DNA of 64,000 bases, from contig CM056577.1 in the NCBI GenBank assembly GCA_029721435.1, positions 25,747,719 to 25,811,718 on the forward strand, in the 5' to 3' direction. This DNA is from Gymnothorax reevesii. Taxonomy: Eukaryota; Chordata; Actinopteri; Anguilliformes; Muraenidae. The notes under the pieces are model-generated. The model saw nothing but the letters and a program-made list of their open reading frames with translations. It did not search any database and was not told the origin of the DNA. Of the stretch, positions 10,199 to 21,005 are shown piece by piece (the stretch's first letter is position 1; each line of letters opens with the position of its first letter). The position numbers and the translations under genes are program-made.

Positions 10199-11113
10199 TT
10201 ACCGTCAAAATGCTGTTTCTACATGCCTGCATGTTTATGGACGGCGAAAGCAAACTTGAGAGCAGGCCAGAATCCCACAAGAGCATGCACTGAGGAACTT
10301 CTGCCCACATTGAACCTACAAACTTTTTGCTGTGAGGCAACAGTGCGTCACACTACAGCTCCAGGCTACCCTACTTCCTGAAATTGCATGTTTCAATATG
10401 GGAACTGGTTGCACAGAGGTCGACACGTTAGAAGGCCCACAGTTTCCAGCAACATTGCTCCTCTCCTGCCAATAGGGTTCCTTGATGATTGCAGTGCAGA
10501 TTTAATTTGTCCCATCGAAACAATGATAAATAGTTCTCACTTCCTGATTCAGCATTCATACTCAAACTGTCTCACATTTCACTTCTGTAACTTTTGATTC
10601 TTGGAGGCTTACTCCAAAACTAGCTCTGAGGCAGAGGTTTTAGAGAAGTGATTTTATCAGGTGCCAGATTGCATTACATTTTACAGAAACTTGCCTCTTC
10701 AGTAATTGTAAATCACTGTTAGATTAAAGTTATACCAACTGGTGATTGATAATAAGCTATGATTTCATATTATTTTATTGGATTGTTTGTTGTATATTTT
10801 ACAAAATGTACTGTGAAATCTGCATGATAAATATAAAAAACTAGACTTCACGCCAAAACACAGAACGCATCATGTTGCTGTTGCTCTAAATTATGGGTGA
10901 ATTGGCATTAAAAATGACATTAAAATACTCATGTAACCTGTGTGTACATGCTATAATTTATATTTTACCAAAATTGAATTTCTGTTCGCACTTTATTATT
11001 ATTTTTCTTATTTATTTATGCGTACACTCTTTTGTTTTTCTGTTTTGTTTGTTTGGTTGTATTAATGTTGTGTGACCTCTGACATTTTGGCAAGGTTACT
11101 TCCAGCAAATTTG
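10199..11113 (+). other. Probable gpr141 3' UTR and following spacer
   Basis: No other gene is visible. A variant polyadenylation hexamer ATTAAA lies at 10723-10728, about 525 bases after the stop codon; whether it is used cannot be told. The rest is AT-rich with no repeat recognised. Confidence 0.35.
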
Positions 11114-11740
11114 TGGTATTCTCCTCAGTATTAAAAGTACTATGTCGTGGTTACTGCACATGCTCAGAACTGACATCCTCACGCAGTGAATCTGCTTGAC
11201 TGCGAGTCATAATCTGATTCCATCCTTGCCAATGTGCATTCATTTTGTATATATTTTAGTTACTCGGGCATTATGCTTTTTATATTAATGAGGTCTCTAT
11301 GGAAATTTGAGGAATCAAAGCACTTTTTTTTAGTACTTTTGCCAAAGGATATGAAAACGTTAGCTGGTTGTCATCACCAATAAACATCATAGAGGAGAAA
11401 TATCTTTGCAATACACGATGATTTTGCACCTTTGTTGAAGGATATGAAGAAAGTGCACTGGTTTGCCGACTGCCAATAATCATAGTAGAAGGTATTCTTC
11501 TATGATGTTTATTGGCAATGGCAACCTGCTTACACTTTCATATCCTTCAGCTAAAGCACGAAAATAGCACTTTGAATCCTCAAATTTCTAAAGAAAACTG
11601 CTTCAGACAGATTGGTGAGGATGGAGTAAGATTATGACTCGCAGTCGAGCAGATTCACTGTGTCAGGGTATTAGTTCTGAGCATGCACAGTAACACAGCT
11701 CCTTTAAGCTCTGCTGAGGAGAGTATAATGAGACATGTGC
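11114..11740. mobile_element. Large imperfect inverted repeat (foldback element)
   Basis: The left arm (about 11114-11400) and right arm (about 11485-11740) are inverted copies. Matching pairs include TTACTGCACATGCTCAGAAC with GTTCTGAGCATGCACAGTAA in complement order, GACTGCGAGTCATAATCT with AGATTATGACTCGCAGTC, and CCAATAAACATCATAGA with TCTATGATGTTTATTGG. The TCATATCCTTCA/TGAAGGATATGA pair lies within the arms. No transposase is present. The length and symmetry fit a foldback-type MITE. The exact ends and target duplication were not resolved. Confidence 0.75.
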
Positions 11741-11798
11741 TCTCTTCAGTAGTGTATAAAATGTGGTAAAAGTGCTAAATGGAGGTGAGAATAGTAGT

Positions 11799-13658
11799 GG
11801 AGAGTGGGGTACTTTGAGCCATTTTTCAAATTTTTGACCCTCGCTAGTTTTGGGGTTGTCATTCTGACTTATTTCAAGTGGCCAATCATGGACAAAGATG
11901 TCTTCTAAAATAATCTAAAATATAACAACCCAGAGGAGTAATTAAAACGTGTGAAATCTGATGTTAAAAAATCCTTGTCAACTGGCTCAAGGTACGCAAC
12001 GTGCGGGCTACCTTTATCCAGGGTATGGGGCACGTTGAGCCTTTATTAAAAACACCAAAATGGAATGAAATAGCACAATTTAATTCCTAAAATCCTTTAA
12101 CACATTAGTTTTTTGTGTTGTATAAGTCAACATTGAATACTCTTAAGTCCCTTTGACAATGTCAGCTAGGTCTAAAGGCCCTAAGTTTGTTGTATTGTCC
12201 TATAATCAGGATGTCTGCGAGGCCTGTACATTGAAGATACATTTATTGTTGTATGATGACACCCTGTATTGGAAGGCCAATTTGCAAGAGTATTTCCTAA
12301 GGTTAATGGGGAATGACAGCATTGAATTGCTCCACTGTGACGATAGTCACTGTCAGTGGAGCTTTTCTAATGCCGAGTCATCCCGCGGCCGTCTGTTTGT
12401 CTATCCGTCTGTCAGTCAGTCTGTCTGTCTGTCTGGCATCAACTTTTCACTTCAAATGTGAATATCTCAAAAACTGTCAGATAACTTTTTGTTTAATTTG
12501 TTGTGAGCCTTCCTTGTGATGTTCTGATGATCCCCTGTGGAAAATTTAAAATTCTACATCCCAGTTTTTAAGAAATCAGCATTTTGGACTTAGAAAATCA
12601 GTGTTTGTGCTCATTTTTGCAGTCATTCATTAATATTTCAAAAACTGTCTGATAACTGTCTAATTTGTTGTTAGCCTTCCTTATGATCTTCTGAATATCC
12701 CCTCATTGTTCTGGATTGTGTTGTTTCGAATCATCGTTCTGGATTAATTGTTCTGGATCATATTGTTCCGCATCATTTTGTCCTATGACAGAGTTAGAAA
12801 GATTCTGACTGCTATATTTGGGATGTACAGGGGGGAAGGGTATTTGTTGGTTGTTAGTATTGCTTGCTGGTAAGATGATTGAAATCAATGATTGCAATTT
12901 GCAGTGTGGTTCTATTGTTATACCACATAAGTTCAGACTCCAATCTGGTTCACAGCATATTTAGGTTACCAAATGTGTCATGTGTGTAAATATTGCCATA
13001 GTTTTCAAGGATTTCTGAAATAAAGTTATGACATGGACATTTCACTCATCCTCAGCGGAGCTCTCTAGGCCGACAGGCCTCTTGTTCAGTTCTCCCTGCC
13101 GCATGTCCTATCCCTCCATAATATTCATTGCATTACTCTTGTGCCTTTTTACAGAGCTATCACTGCAAATATTTGGCTCAGATCTTAATAAATAACAAGT
13201 TATTGTGCAGGTGTTCACAAGGCTAATTTGTTTAGTATGGTGGGGTACCATGAGCCATGGCTCAGCGCGCCCAGCATGAGCTGGCTCTACCGCACTTGGA
13301 ACAATTCCATTCAAGCACATGTACCAAAAACTAGGTCAGTCACTCGCACTCATTTTCACTTTGATTACACAGAATACATGTCTGTGACCATACCGCACAA
13401 ATATCCTATGGATGCTGCTCATATGCATCATGAGAGAGGAAAAACAATCTTACCTCAAAATTTTATTTTAGTGGCTAAAAGCGGAAATTTGTGCATAAAA
13501 TTTGTTAATGATGAAGCAAAGGAAAGATAATTAGTAGTTTTGTCCTTCACCGATAGAGGGACATGCGCTCTGCCATATTCAGTCAAAAGCTAGAAACAGA
13601 TGGTCGGGAGAGGCCATGGATCAAGGTGCCCGCAGGCTCATGGTACCCCACTTTCTCC
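11799..13658. mobile_element. DNA transposon with GGAGAGTGGGGTAC ends, class uncertain
   Basis: The left end GGAGAGTGGGGTACTTTGAG (11799-11818) is matched on the minus strand at 13658 by GGAGAAAGTGGGGTACCATG, followed on both sides by GAGCC; these are inverted repeats of about 22-24 bp with a 2-base indel. Similar GGGGTAC/GAGCC words recur inside, near 11990-12040 and 13240-13265, as subterminal repeats do. No transposase is recognisable. A microsatellite-bearing segment occupies 12330-13085. Confidence 0.6.
12330..13085. mobile_element. Microsatellite-bearing insert, possibly Helentron-like
   Basis: It starts with a hairpin, CTCCACTG...CAGTGGAG (12330-12361). It then runs through a CCGTCTG/TCAGTC/TCTG tract (12388-12435), continues with two versions of the phrase 'ATnTCnAAAAACTGTC' (12465 and 12640), and ends near AGGCCGACAGGCCT, a short hairpin at 13068-13081. 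A microsatellite core between terminal hairpins resembles Helentron-associated elements. The boundaries are estimates. Confidence 0.4.
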
Positions 13659-14230
13659 ATCTTTTTGGAGGTCACAGATATTTTTCTTTATTGCGGCAAT
13701 GGTTATTTTTGTGTTTCTGTATATTTTTGTGCATAGTACTTCTGTGTAGCGTGCCAATTTACCGACCTCAAGTCTAGGCTAATGGAGTACTAGGTGGTTT
13801 CTCATGTGGTTTGCGGTTTCCTCCATTTCTACTTCAAAGGAGTGCATGTACAAAAGTAGAAACATGGTATGTGAAGTTGCTGCACTGATATTAATGCATA
13901 GCACACAGATACGCAAGCTGCCCATTTGTTAATCCGTTATGTAAATGTGCTTAGGTAAATGTTTTTTTTTTTCTAAATATAATGTGTATTTCATACATGT
14001 TCATTTTCCTAAGAACATTCCTAAGAACAAAAAAAAAAAAAAACTTGTCACCCATGAGTGAGATATTGACTTTCAAAATGATATTGTAACTATATGATCA
14101 GAATGAGATGTACAGAATTTGGTTTGACAGACTCAATGAAATTTCTAATTATGAAAAATGTTATGACAAGCTATATACTCAGTTAGTATTAAGCTCTGCT
14201 GAGGAGAGCTTAGTACTGAGGAGTTACTAG
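13659..14230. other. Spacer with poly-T and poly-A tracts
   Basis: No gene. Homopolymer runs lie near 13963-13972 (T) and 14029-14043 (A). A small inverted CTCTGCTGAGGAGAG motif near 14195-14210 also occurs at the right edge of the foldback element (11708-11722). Confidence 0.4.
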
Positions 14231-14232
14231 AC

Positions 14233-14720
14233 TGATATTACAGTTTCTCAGTTGCTTTGATGCATCTCAAATTAAATGCTAGATTTGCAAAACAGAAAGT
14301 GCATTTTTCAAAACAATTAGTACAAACTGCACCAAAATTTGGATTACTTGCAAAAGCTTGTCATCTTCTCAAAATCCTTTGTCCCTCTCTCAAAAGCAAA
14401 TATTTATGTCAATGAACATGTCGGTGCCATCAAAATTGAAAGTTCTTATATCATTTCCCATGAAAAAGGCAGCAAAATGGCTCAGTCATACTGTCAATTG
14501 AGAACTTTAGTGATGAAAGCTGTGGCAAAGGTTTTGATGGGAACGACTGGAAATACAAGATGACACCTTTTCTGGTCTGGATTATAAATTTCAAATTTGC
14601 AGAGTAATGGGGAAGAATGCAACAGAGTCACATTACTGTTCACAATGTACCTTTTGCATTGACAGTAAATCTTCGGAAGAAAATTGGTACTATACAAATC
14701 GAGGGGTGGGGTGGGGAGGG
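14233..14720. mobile_element. Possible terminal region of the IS630/Tc1-type element
   Basis: The segment beginning CAGTTTCTCAGTTGCTTTGA lies just after a TA. It has the look of the terminal and 3' non-coding region of the transposon whose broken transposase lies at 15340-16775 on the minus strand. A matching right terminus was not found beyond 16775, so assignment rests on position and resemblance only. Confidence 0.35.
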
Positions 14721-14721
14721 A

Positions 14722-14802
14722 ACACGCACACACGCGTGCGCGCACACACAGTCACACGCACACACTCACAGTCACACACGCAGACACACACGCACACAGT
14801 GC
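14722..14802. repeat. Interrupted (CA)n microsatellite
   Basis: CACACA array with GCGTGCGCG and GTCACACG interruptions. ORFs in this region are repeat artefacts. Confidence 0.9.
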
Positions 14803-14840
14803 AGGGTTTTTAGACCTCTTTACATTCCATTCTGTCTTTA

Positions 14841-15337
14841 GCTGGCAGCCATGCCACTATTCGATTTGCTCCAGCCGCGTGGCTGAAGCTAAGCAGGTGT
14901 GGGCTTGGTTAGTACTTGGATAAGAGACAACCTGGGAAAACACAAGTCGCTGCTAGAAGAGGTGTTGGTAGGCGAGTAGGTTGCGATCTTCTGGTGGAAT
15001 AATCTCCAATGCCTCAGTGCAGTGATGGGAACACTGTACTGAGGGAGATGCCATCTTTCAGATGAGACTTTAAACTGACTCACTGTAGTCATTAGAGATC
15101 CTATGACACTCTTCGATAAGAGTAGGGGGTTCCCCGGTGTCATGGTTAAAGTCCCAACCTGGCTCATTCGACCTGCCACCTAATCATCCCCTGATCTCAT
15201 TGGCTGTGCAAATTGCCCTCTCTCTCTCTCTCTCTCTCTCCCCCTCAACCCCCAGGGCTCCCTTGAAAAGGAGATTTCAATCTCAAAAGGACTTCCCTGG
15301 CTAAATATGGGTAAATGAATAACTAAATAAATAAACC
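14841..15337 (+). mobile_element. 5S-rRNA-derived SINE (SINE3-like)
   Basis: The 5' 110 bp is derived from 5S rRNA: GAAGCTAAGCAGG (14885-14897) is the A-box region, and TTGGTTAGTACTTGGAT (14905-14921) the C-box region, of the internal polymerase III promoter; GAGACAACCTGGGAA follows. The middle is a unique body. The 3' end has GGGCTCCCTTGAAAAGGAGA (15254-15273), a LINE-like tail ending in (AAATA)n near 15336, the part normally recognised by the partner LINE's reverse transcriptase. A (CT)n stretch at 15218-15240 interrupts the body. It seems to sit inside the IS630/Tc1-type element. Confidence 0.85.
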
Positions 15338-15339
15338 AC

Positions 15340-16775
15340 ATTGCAATGGATACCTTCCTTGGCGATGTGGCGAGGAAAGAATCTTTTTGCGTGCCTCATC
15401 CAGCCTCAGCAGGCGTCTGCGGTGATGTCCTCACATGCTGCATGCATGGCTTCCAGCAGGGTCATCTGAGTGTGCGGCTGGCGATCATAAACCTTCCATC
15501 TCCAGGCTGAGAAGAACTCCTCAACTGGGTTCAGGGAAGGGGATCAAGGAAGGAGGAATTCCATCACCATCCTGGGGTGGGCTGCAAACCATTGCCTGAT
15601 GGTGTTAGAGCGATGAAAACTCACATTATAACATACTTTGGTGGTGCATCACCAATCAGACTCCTCTCCTCCTCAGGGATGAGATCCTGGTAGAGTGCTT
15701 CAAAGCAGTGCAAGAAATGATTGGTGTTGTATGGGCCTATGATAGGAATAGTCATGAGCACACCTTTCTCAGATAGCAGCAAACATGGTAATATTCCCTC
15801 CACGTTGGCCTGGCACATTGACCATAGCTCTTTTGCCAACGAGATTGTGACCACGTCTTCTGCTTTTGGCCAGGTTGAAGCCAGCCTTATCTAAGTAGAT
15901 GAAGATGTGCAGTGGCTCACTTGATTCAGGTTCCATCGCACGCTATATGACAGAAAACAAAAGAAATTTATGAATTTGCATAAAGATACAGTTGCATGAA
16001 ACACAAGGCGTATCGAATGTTCTTTCTAAAGACATAGCATGCTGTACCTTTTTCTGTTGAGTAAATGTTTTTTTATTGGCAAATACTGGAATCGCAGCTC
16101 CTTTGTTCGACCACCATTCCGTTCAAAGGGGACACGGTACAGCTGTTTCATGCCAATCTGGTGTTTTCAGCACTCTGTCGCTTGTTGATATGCTGACATT
16201 TGGGATGTAGGAAAAGACATTGCCGTCTGCTATCACTGGACTCTGCATCTCCCTTAATCTAATGGAGTTATTTTCCCTAACCAGCCTCCTCCGGTTGAGG
16301 TGTAAAAATGGGCCCTCTGCCACTTGTGAGGTTGTCTTGCTGTCCTGTTTAAGAACAAAAAAACCACAAGAATAAGATTATAAATATGAGAGATCATGTA
16401 TTTGCAGTATGTCTGCATGAAGTGGATTTAGATTGAAGCATCACAGTAAGTATACTGTATTTCGAGGCATTATGTATCATTAGATACATACTGGTTTTCC
16501 CTATGAAATGTTTGGATAATTGATGACACAGTTGTTCTCCCAACATTTGACTGCGCTTTTTAACCCGCTTCAGCCACTGATTGATAACATGGTTAATGAG
16601 TGTGGCCCTTACTTCATCTGGGATATTTTTTCTTCTTCTCCCTCTGTTTTGCCTTCCACCACCCATTCTTGCTCCTCCTCTTCTCCCTCTTACTGCATGT
16701 TCACACTCATGAACTCTTTGTTCTTCCGTTTTCAGAAATAGAAACACTAGCTGTGTTCCAAGTCGTCCACTCATT
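15340..16775 (-). pseudogene. IS630/Tc1-superfamily transposase pseudogene with intron
   Basis: On the minus strand the order is: a Gly/Arg-rich start and RGRRRKNIPDEVRATLINHV near 16690-16590; a DNA-binding segment RENNSIRLREMQSPVIADGN (16290-16230); then a DDE domain with LDKAGFNLAK (about 15890), VNVPGQRGGNIT, PYNTNHFL (about 15740) and LNPVEEFFSAWRWKVYDRQP (about 15540-15480). A probable intron (15943-16047) has GT/AG ends. The second catalytic Asp is missing: the expected D-N before VSFHRS has been deleted. Frameshifts and stops elsewhere confirm it is dead. This eukaryotic DDE_3-type family is common in fish genomes; it is not a bacterial insertion. Confidence 0.82.
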
Positions 16776-16865
16776 CCCTATCCCCTACTTTGTGTACATG
16801 ATATAGTGCACTACAGAGGGAATGACCAAAGGAGACTTTGGACACTACACCTGAATTTTCTGAAC
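16755..16865. repeat. Possible fish MITE remnant
   Basis: GTTCCAAGTCGTCCACTCAT followed by CCCTATCCCCTACTTTGTG, TATAGTGCACTACAGAGGGA and GGACACTACACC resembles a dispersed fish repeat rich in CCCTACT and ATAGTGCACTA words. It is too short and degenerate to classify. Confidence 0.35.
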
Positions 16866-17256
16866 GTGGTTGGGTCAGCAAATGCGCTTTATATTTCTGT
16901 GATGTGAGCGGACATGCCGAGCATCATGTAGCTAAACAAATCGGTCACGAAACAAATTTTTCGCACAACAGATTACATTCAAAATCAATGTAAAGACGCG
17001 AATACACGAGGAGCGCCTCCAGCTTTACTGTTGGTTTTCTGGAATATGCTTTACACGTAGCTATAATAGTTACTCTAGCTCAATCCGCTAGCTTAGTTAG
17101 CTAGCTACCTAACAAGCTTGGTAAAATATCAAAGAGGATAATTAGCCGGTCAGCTAATTATTAGTCATTGCATTGACTTTGAATGTTATCTGTCGTGCGA
17201 CCAGGTAACACACCGTACGAGACTCTTTGTTGCACAAACAGATTTTGCTGTAGTAA
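16866..17256. other. Spacer before LINE-A
   Basis: Contains a run of GCTAGCTTAGTTAGCTAGCT-like words near 17087-17106 but no gene. The 5' limit of LINE-A lies at or just before 17290. Confidence 0.4.
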
Positions 17257-18816
17257 TTGAGTCCCCCACTATTAATAAATCCATTTTCCGGGTGTAAAGC
17301 ATTGATGGACTTCTGTCGTTCTTTTAATTTACATCAGCTGATTAATGAACCTACTCGTGTGTGTTCCACCACCCAAACCACGATTGATCTTGTCTTGGTA
17401 TCAGAGAAGTCAAGAATAGTAGAGAGCGGGGTTAAAAATTATGGGCTGAGTGACCACTCCATTGTTTTCTGTACTAGAAAGATCAAGAAAGCAGTGGTTA
17501 ACTGTCATTCCTCTATTAAGATTCGGTCGATGAAAAGGTACAACAAAGAAACACTAAATGAATGTTTGAAGAAAATGGATTGGTCTAATGTCTTGCAGTG
17601 CATAGATGTGGACAAAGCGTGGTGCTTATTTAAAAGCATGTTTTTAGAAGCTGTTGATAAAGTAGCCCCATGTAAAGAAATTAGAATCAAACAGAGAACA
17701 GAACCTTGGGTAAATGATGATATCCTGGAGGCAATTAGAGCAAGAAATAAGAAGTATGATCAATTCAGGGCGCACAAGGATGAGCAGAGCTGGGCTGATT
17801 ACAAAAATGCGAGAAATGAAGTTAACAGATTAGTGGTTAATACTAAAAAGGCATATTTTAATGAGAAAATCACAGAATATCGAAATGACTCAGGAAAGCT
17901 ATGGAAATCCCTTAAGCAGCTTTGCTACAGTAGGAGGTTGAAAACAAAAAACACAAACATCACTTTAGATCTTGGTAATACTATTACATCAGAGAAAAAG
18001 ATGGTAGCAGCTGGCTTTAATAAATATTTTTCATCTGTTGCAAGGGGGCTGGTGGGAAAGCTACCAGGCCAGTCCAGTCAACATGGTGAAAGTCATGTGC
18101 ATGACTATTATTCTCAGCTAGGGATTCAGACAGGGAACTTCTTCTTTGAAAAGGTGTCTGAGGCACTTGTTCTTGAGAAGCTCCAAAGGCTTGATGGCTC
18201 AAAAGCCACAGGATTAGACTCCGTTCCATCCAGATTTCTACGGGATGGTGCGGTGATCATTACCCCATGCATCACTCATATTGTAAACAGGTCTATAGAA
18301 CAAGGACATTTTCCCAATGATCTCAGGATGGCCAGATTGATCCCGATATACAAGAAAGGGAGTAAACTGGACCCTGGCAATTACAGACCTGTTTCCATTT
18401 TGAGTAGTCTGTCGAAGGTACTTGAAAAAATCATTTATGAACAGATTGACAATTATTTATCATCAAAAAACATACTTTATGAATTCCAGTCTGGCTTCCG
18501 CAAATCTCATTCCACCGATTCATGTTTACTTTTTCTAACAGATTTCATTAAAAAAGAGGTGGATAGTGGATGTTTCTGTGGCATGGTCATGTTAGACCTA
18601 CAGAAGGCCTTTGATACAGTTGACCATAGTGTTTTATTGTATAAATTGAAAGCCATGGGTAGTGATTTAGCATTGAAATGGGTGGGGTCCTATCTGAAGA
18701 ATAGAATGCAAGTGGTGGACATCGGGGGTACGATGTCTCAACAACAAGGTATAGACTGTGGGGTTCCTCAAGGGAGTGTTTTGGGACCACATCTTTTTCT
18801 TTTATATATGATTTAA
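17257..18816 (+). pseudogene. LINE-A ORF2, endonuclease end and reverse transcriptase
   Basis: Open for 519 codons. The N-terminal part holds the last endonuclease motifs, LHQLINEPTRV and GLSDHSIVF (about residues 26-71). The reverse transcriptase follows, with GLDSVPSRFL (from 319), LIPIYKKGSKLDPGNYRPVS (about 363-382), FQSGFRKSHSTDS, LDLQKAFDTVDH (catalytic D447) and CGVPQGSVLGPH (about 504-515). A frameshift near 18800 ends the frame, and the second catalytic motif YADD lies in another frame at 18846-18857. The 5' part of the endonuclease is missing. It would copy its RNA at a nicked target site if intact. Confidence 0.9.
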
Positions 18817-18891
18817 AGGCTGTTTGTTCATGTAATCTTTTTTTGTATGCAGATGATTCGGGGTTGGTAGTTTCTCATAAGGATAAAAATA

Positions 18892-19433
18892 CACTGCCTG
18901 GCCCAAAAAAAAAGTCGCACACTCAGATATTTAGTTGGAACCCCTGTAGCTTTGATTACAGTGCATATTCGTCTTGTCATTGTTTTGACAACTATATGCA
19001 ATGCCAGAACATTTCTTTTCGATCAGAAATGCCATGATTTTTGTCCAAGATCTTGTCCTCTCGACATAATGGTTGAACCACTCGGTGGTCTTGAGTACAT
19101 CCCAATAACTTTTATTATGTTAAAGGTCAGGACTTTGTGGTGGAAAATTTGTTTGTGAAAATGATTCCTCCTGCTTGGTTTTGTCATTCATGGTTTTCTT
19201 TGCTAAATACAGGCCAATAACTTGCCTGTTCTGAAATACTGTAACATCGTTTCCACCATCAGGGAATGTGTTTTCCGACATGATTTTGTAAGAAATGAAT
19301 AGCGACGCACTTCATCAGTCAGGGTTAAAATGATTATTGCCATCTGAAACATATTGATAACCGCAATAATGATCCAATTTTAGAATTTGTTCATTACCTT
19401 CCAAACGGTGACTTTTTTTTTGGCCGGGCAGTG
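18892..19433. mobile_element. Mariner-type MITE inserted in LINE-A
   Basis: The ends are CACTGCCTGGCCCAAAAAAA and, on the minus strand, CACTGCCCGGCCAAAAAAAA, each flanked by TA (18890-18891 and 19434-19435). The 542-bp body has no intact transposase. It splits LINE-A between the YADD motif and the C-terminal region, so it landed after the LINE. Confidence 0.88.
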
Positions 19434-19435
19434 TA

Positions 19436-20214
19436 TTATTGAACAAACACTTGGCACAGAACTTCTAAAAGTTAGCCAGTGGATGACTGACAATAGGTTA
19501 TCACTTCATTTAGGAAAAACAGAATTCATTTTATTTGGATCAAGGATTAGATTGAAAAAAGCCTCAAGTTTTAAGGTCCTAATTGGAGATTCTGAAATTA
19601 CAGCCAAGGAATCAGTCAGTTACCTTGGCTGTGTGTTAGATTGCCACTTAACTGGTGTAGGTCAGGCTCAAAAGGTAATCACCAAAATAAATCACAGAGT
19701 CCATTTCTTGGCCAGAATCTCAAAGTTTCTGGATCAAAAAACAATGCTAATTTTAGCAGGAGCATTAGTTCAGCCTTATTTTGATTATGCGTGTGGTTCT
19801 TGGTATAATTTGAAACATAGGCTTCAGATCTCTCAAGATAAGTTAAAAAGGTTTATTTTGGACCTCCCCATGGGAACCCATCTTGAATCATCCCACTTTG
19901 AGAGGGTGGGATGGTTGAAAGTAGAGGATTGTGTATCTCAGATGCAGCTATGTATGGTGCATAGGATTGTTTATGGGCGTGTGCCCAAATATTTTAGAAA
20001 TTATTTCAATAGGGTAAATGAACTTCACAGGTATTCCACTAGAGGGAGTTCAACAGACTTTGTACCACCTAGAGTTAAGACGAATTTGGGCGAAGAGTCT
20101 TTTCTTTATGTTGGAACTACCCTTTGGAACAGGTTACCTGGTTCACTCAAATTAGTCGGAAGCATAGGCAGTTTTAAACAGGTTTTGAAAAAATGGCTAA
20201 GACACCAAGCTTAG
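19436..20214 (+). pseudogene. LINE-A ORF2, C-terminal part after the MITE
   Basis: The frame resumes with EQTLGTELLKVSQWMTDNRL and LHLGKTEFILFGS, the region just after YADD in CR1-like reverse transcriptases. SYLGCVLD, QPYFDYACGSWY and LWNRLPGSLK follow, with a stop at 20212-20214. This half is open throughout, so most damage lies in the first half and the insertion. The reading frame nominally starts earlier, but residues before about 19436 belong to the MITE. Confidence 0.88.
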
Positions 20215-20456
20215 GCATCTTGTTAGTGACTATGTAATCTTTTTTAATTTTTTTTTTTTTTTTTTGAGTGATCGATGTGTGATCTGCTGCTACTTGCCCT
20301 CTCCTGTCTGACCTAATAATCGGGACCACAATGGAAATAAGCCTTTGGGCTTTATTGTGTCATCCCTGACTATTTATGTATTTTAATGTATGACTCGGAT
20401 TGCTGTTTCATATTTTACATTAATAATGGTCAAATAAAATCAATCAATCAATCAAT

Positions 20457-21005
20457 TCTCGGGGGAAGAGGTCAACAGGGTGCCCTGAGGCTCATCAATC
20501 CTTCCACTCTCAGGGTCAGGAGCCGAGTTCTTTCAAGGGCTGGATTCAATTGGTTGCCTCAACCTTTGGAGAAGCTGTCGTTGTATGGCATGCATGCCCT
20601 TTCCTGCGGTAACGTCCTACAGTCACCCAACTTTTTTTCCCTGCCTGCTCTGGGGTCTCCCCCCTACCAAACTGTGGCATACACAGCATTTCTCTAAACA
20701 ACACAAGCTTAACGGTTCCCCAGTGGGATGGTTTCTTCAGATAGCGGAGGCAAGATCGCTTTCAGTGAATTTTTCCCAATGGTCGTGCCGAATTTGTCAA
20801 TTAGTTTCGACGTTGCTCGCAACCTATTTTCGGGCTCCAAAGTTTAATAAAATCATGTGTCCCATCTACATATCTCATTAACTAATATTTCTTAATTAAT
20901 GCTCTTACATCTTGAGGTTGAAACAAGATATGAACAAATAGTTTTCATATTCAAGAGTTTCAACCATTTTACGTCCCATCTACATTAAGAAATGTATACT
21001 ATCTG
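20457..21005. other. Spacer without recognisable features
   Basis: No credible gene or repeat. It ends with ACTATCTG, the left target duplication of the next element. Confidence 0.4.

Larger units (their letters stand above)
17257..20456 (+). mobile_element. LINE-A: CR1/L2/Rex-type non-LTR retrotransposon, 5'-truncated
   Basis: It begins inside the endonuclease domain, runs through the reverse transcriptase and C-terminal region, and ends at an AATAAAATCAATCAATCAAT tail (20436-20455). The (ATCA)n end is of the kind used by CR1-like LINEs for target-primed integration. It is split by a 542-bp mariner-type MITE (18892-19433). No flanking duplication was recognised. Confidence 0.9.

Noticed and set aside
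14841..14960. Functional 5S rRNA gene
   Set aside because: The 5' part is diverged with gaps, no terminator T-run follows the 5S-like part, and the sequence continues into a SINE body and LINE-like tail.
15340..16775. Bacterial IS630 insertion or contamination
   Set aside because: A spliceosomal-type intron and the neighbouring SINE show it is a eukaryotic relative of the IS630/Tc1 superfamily.
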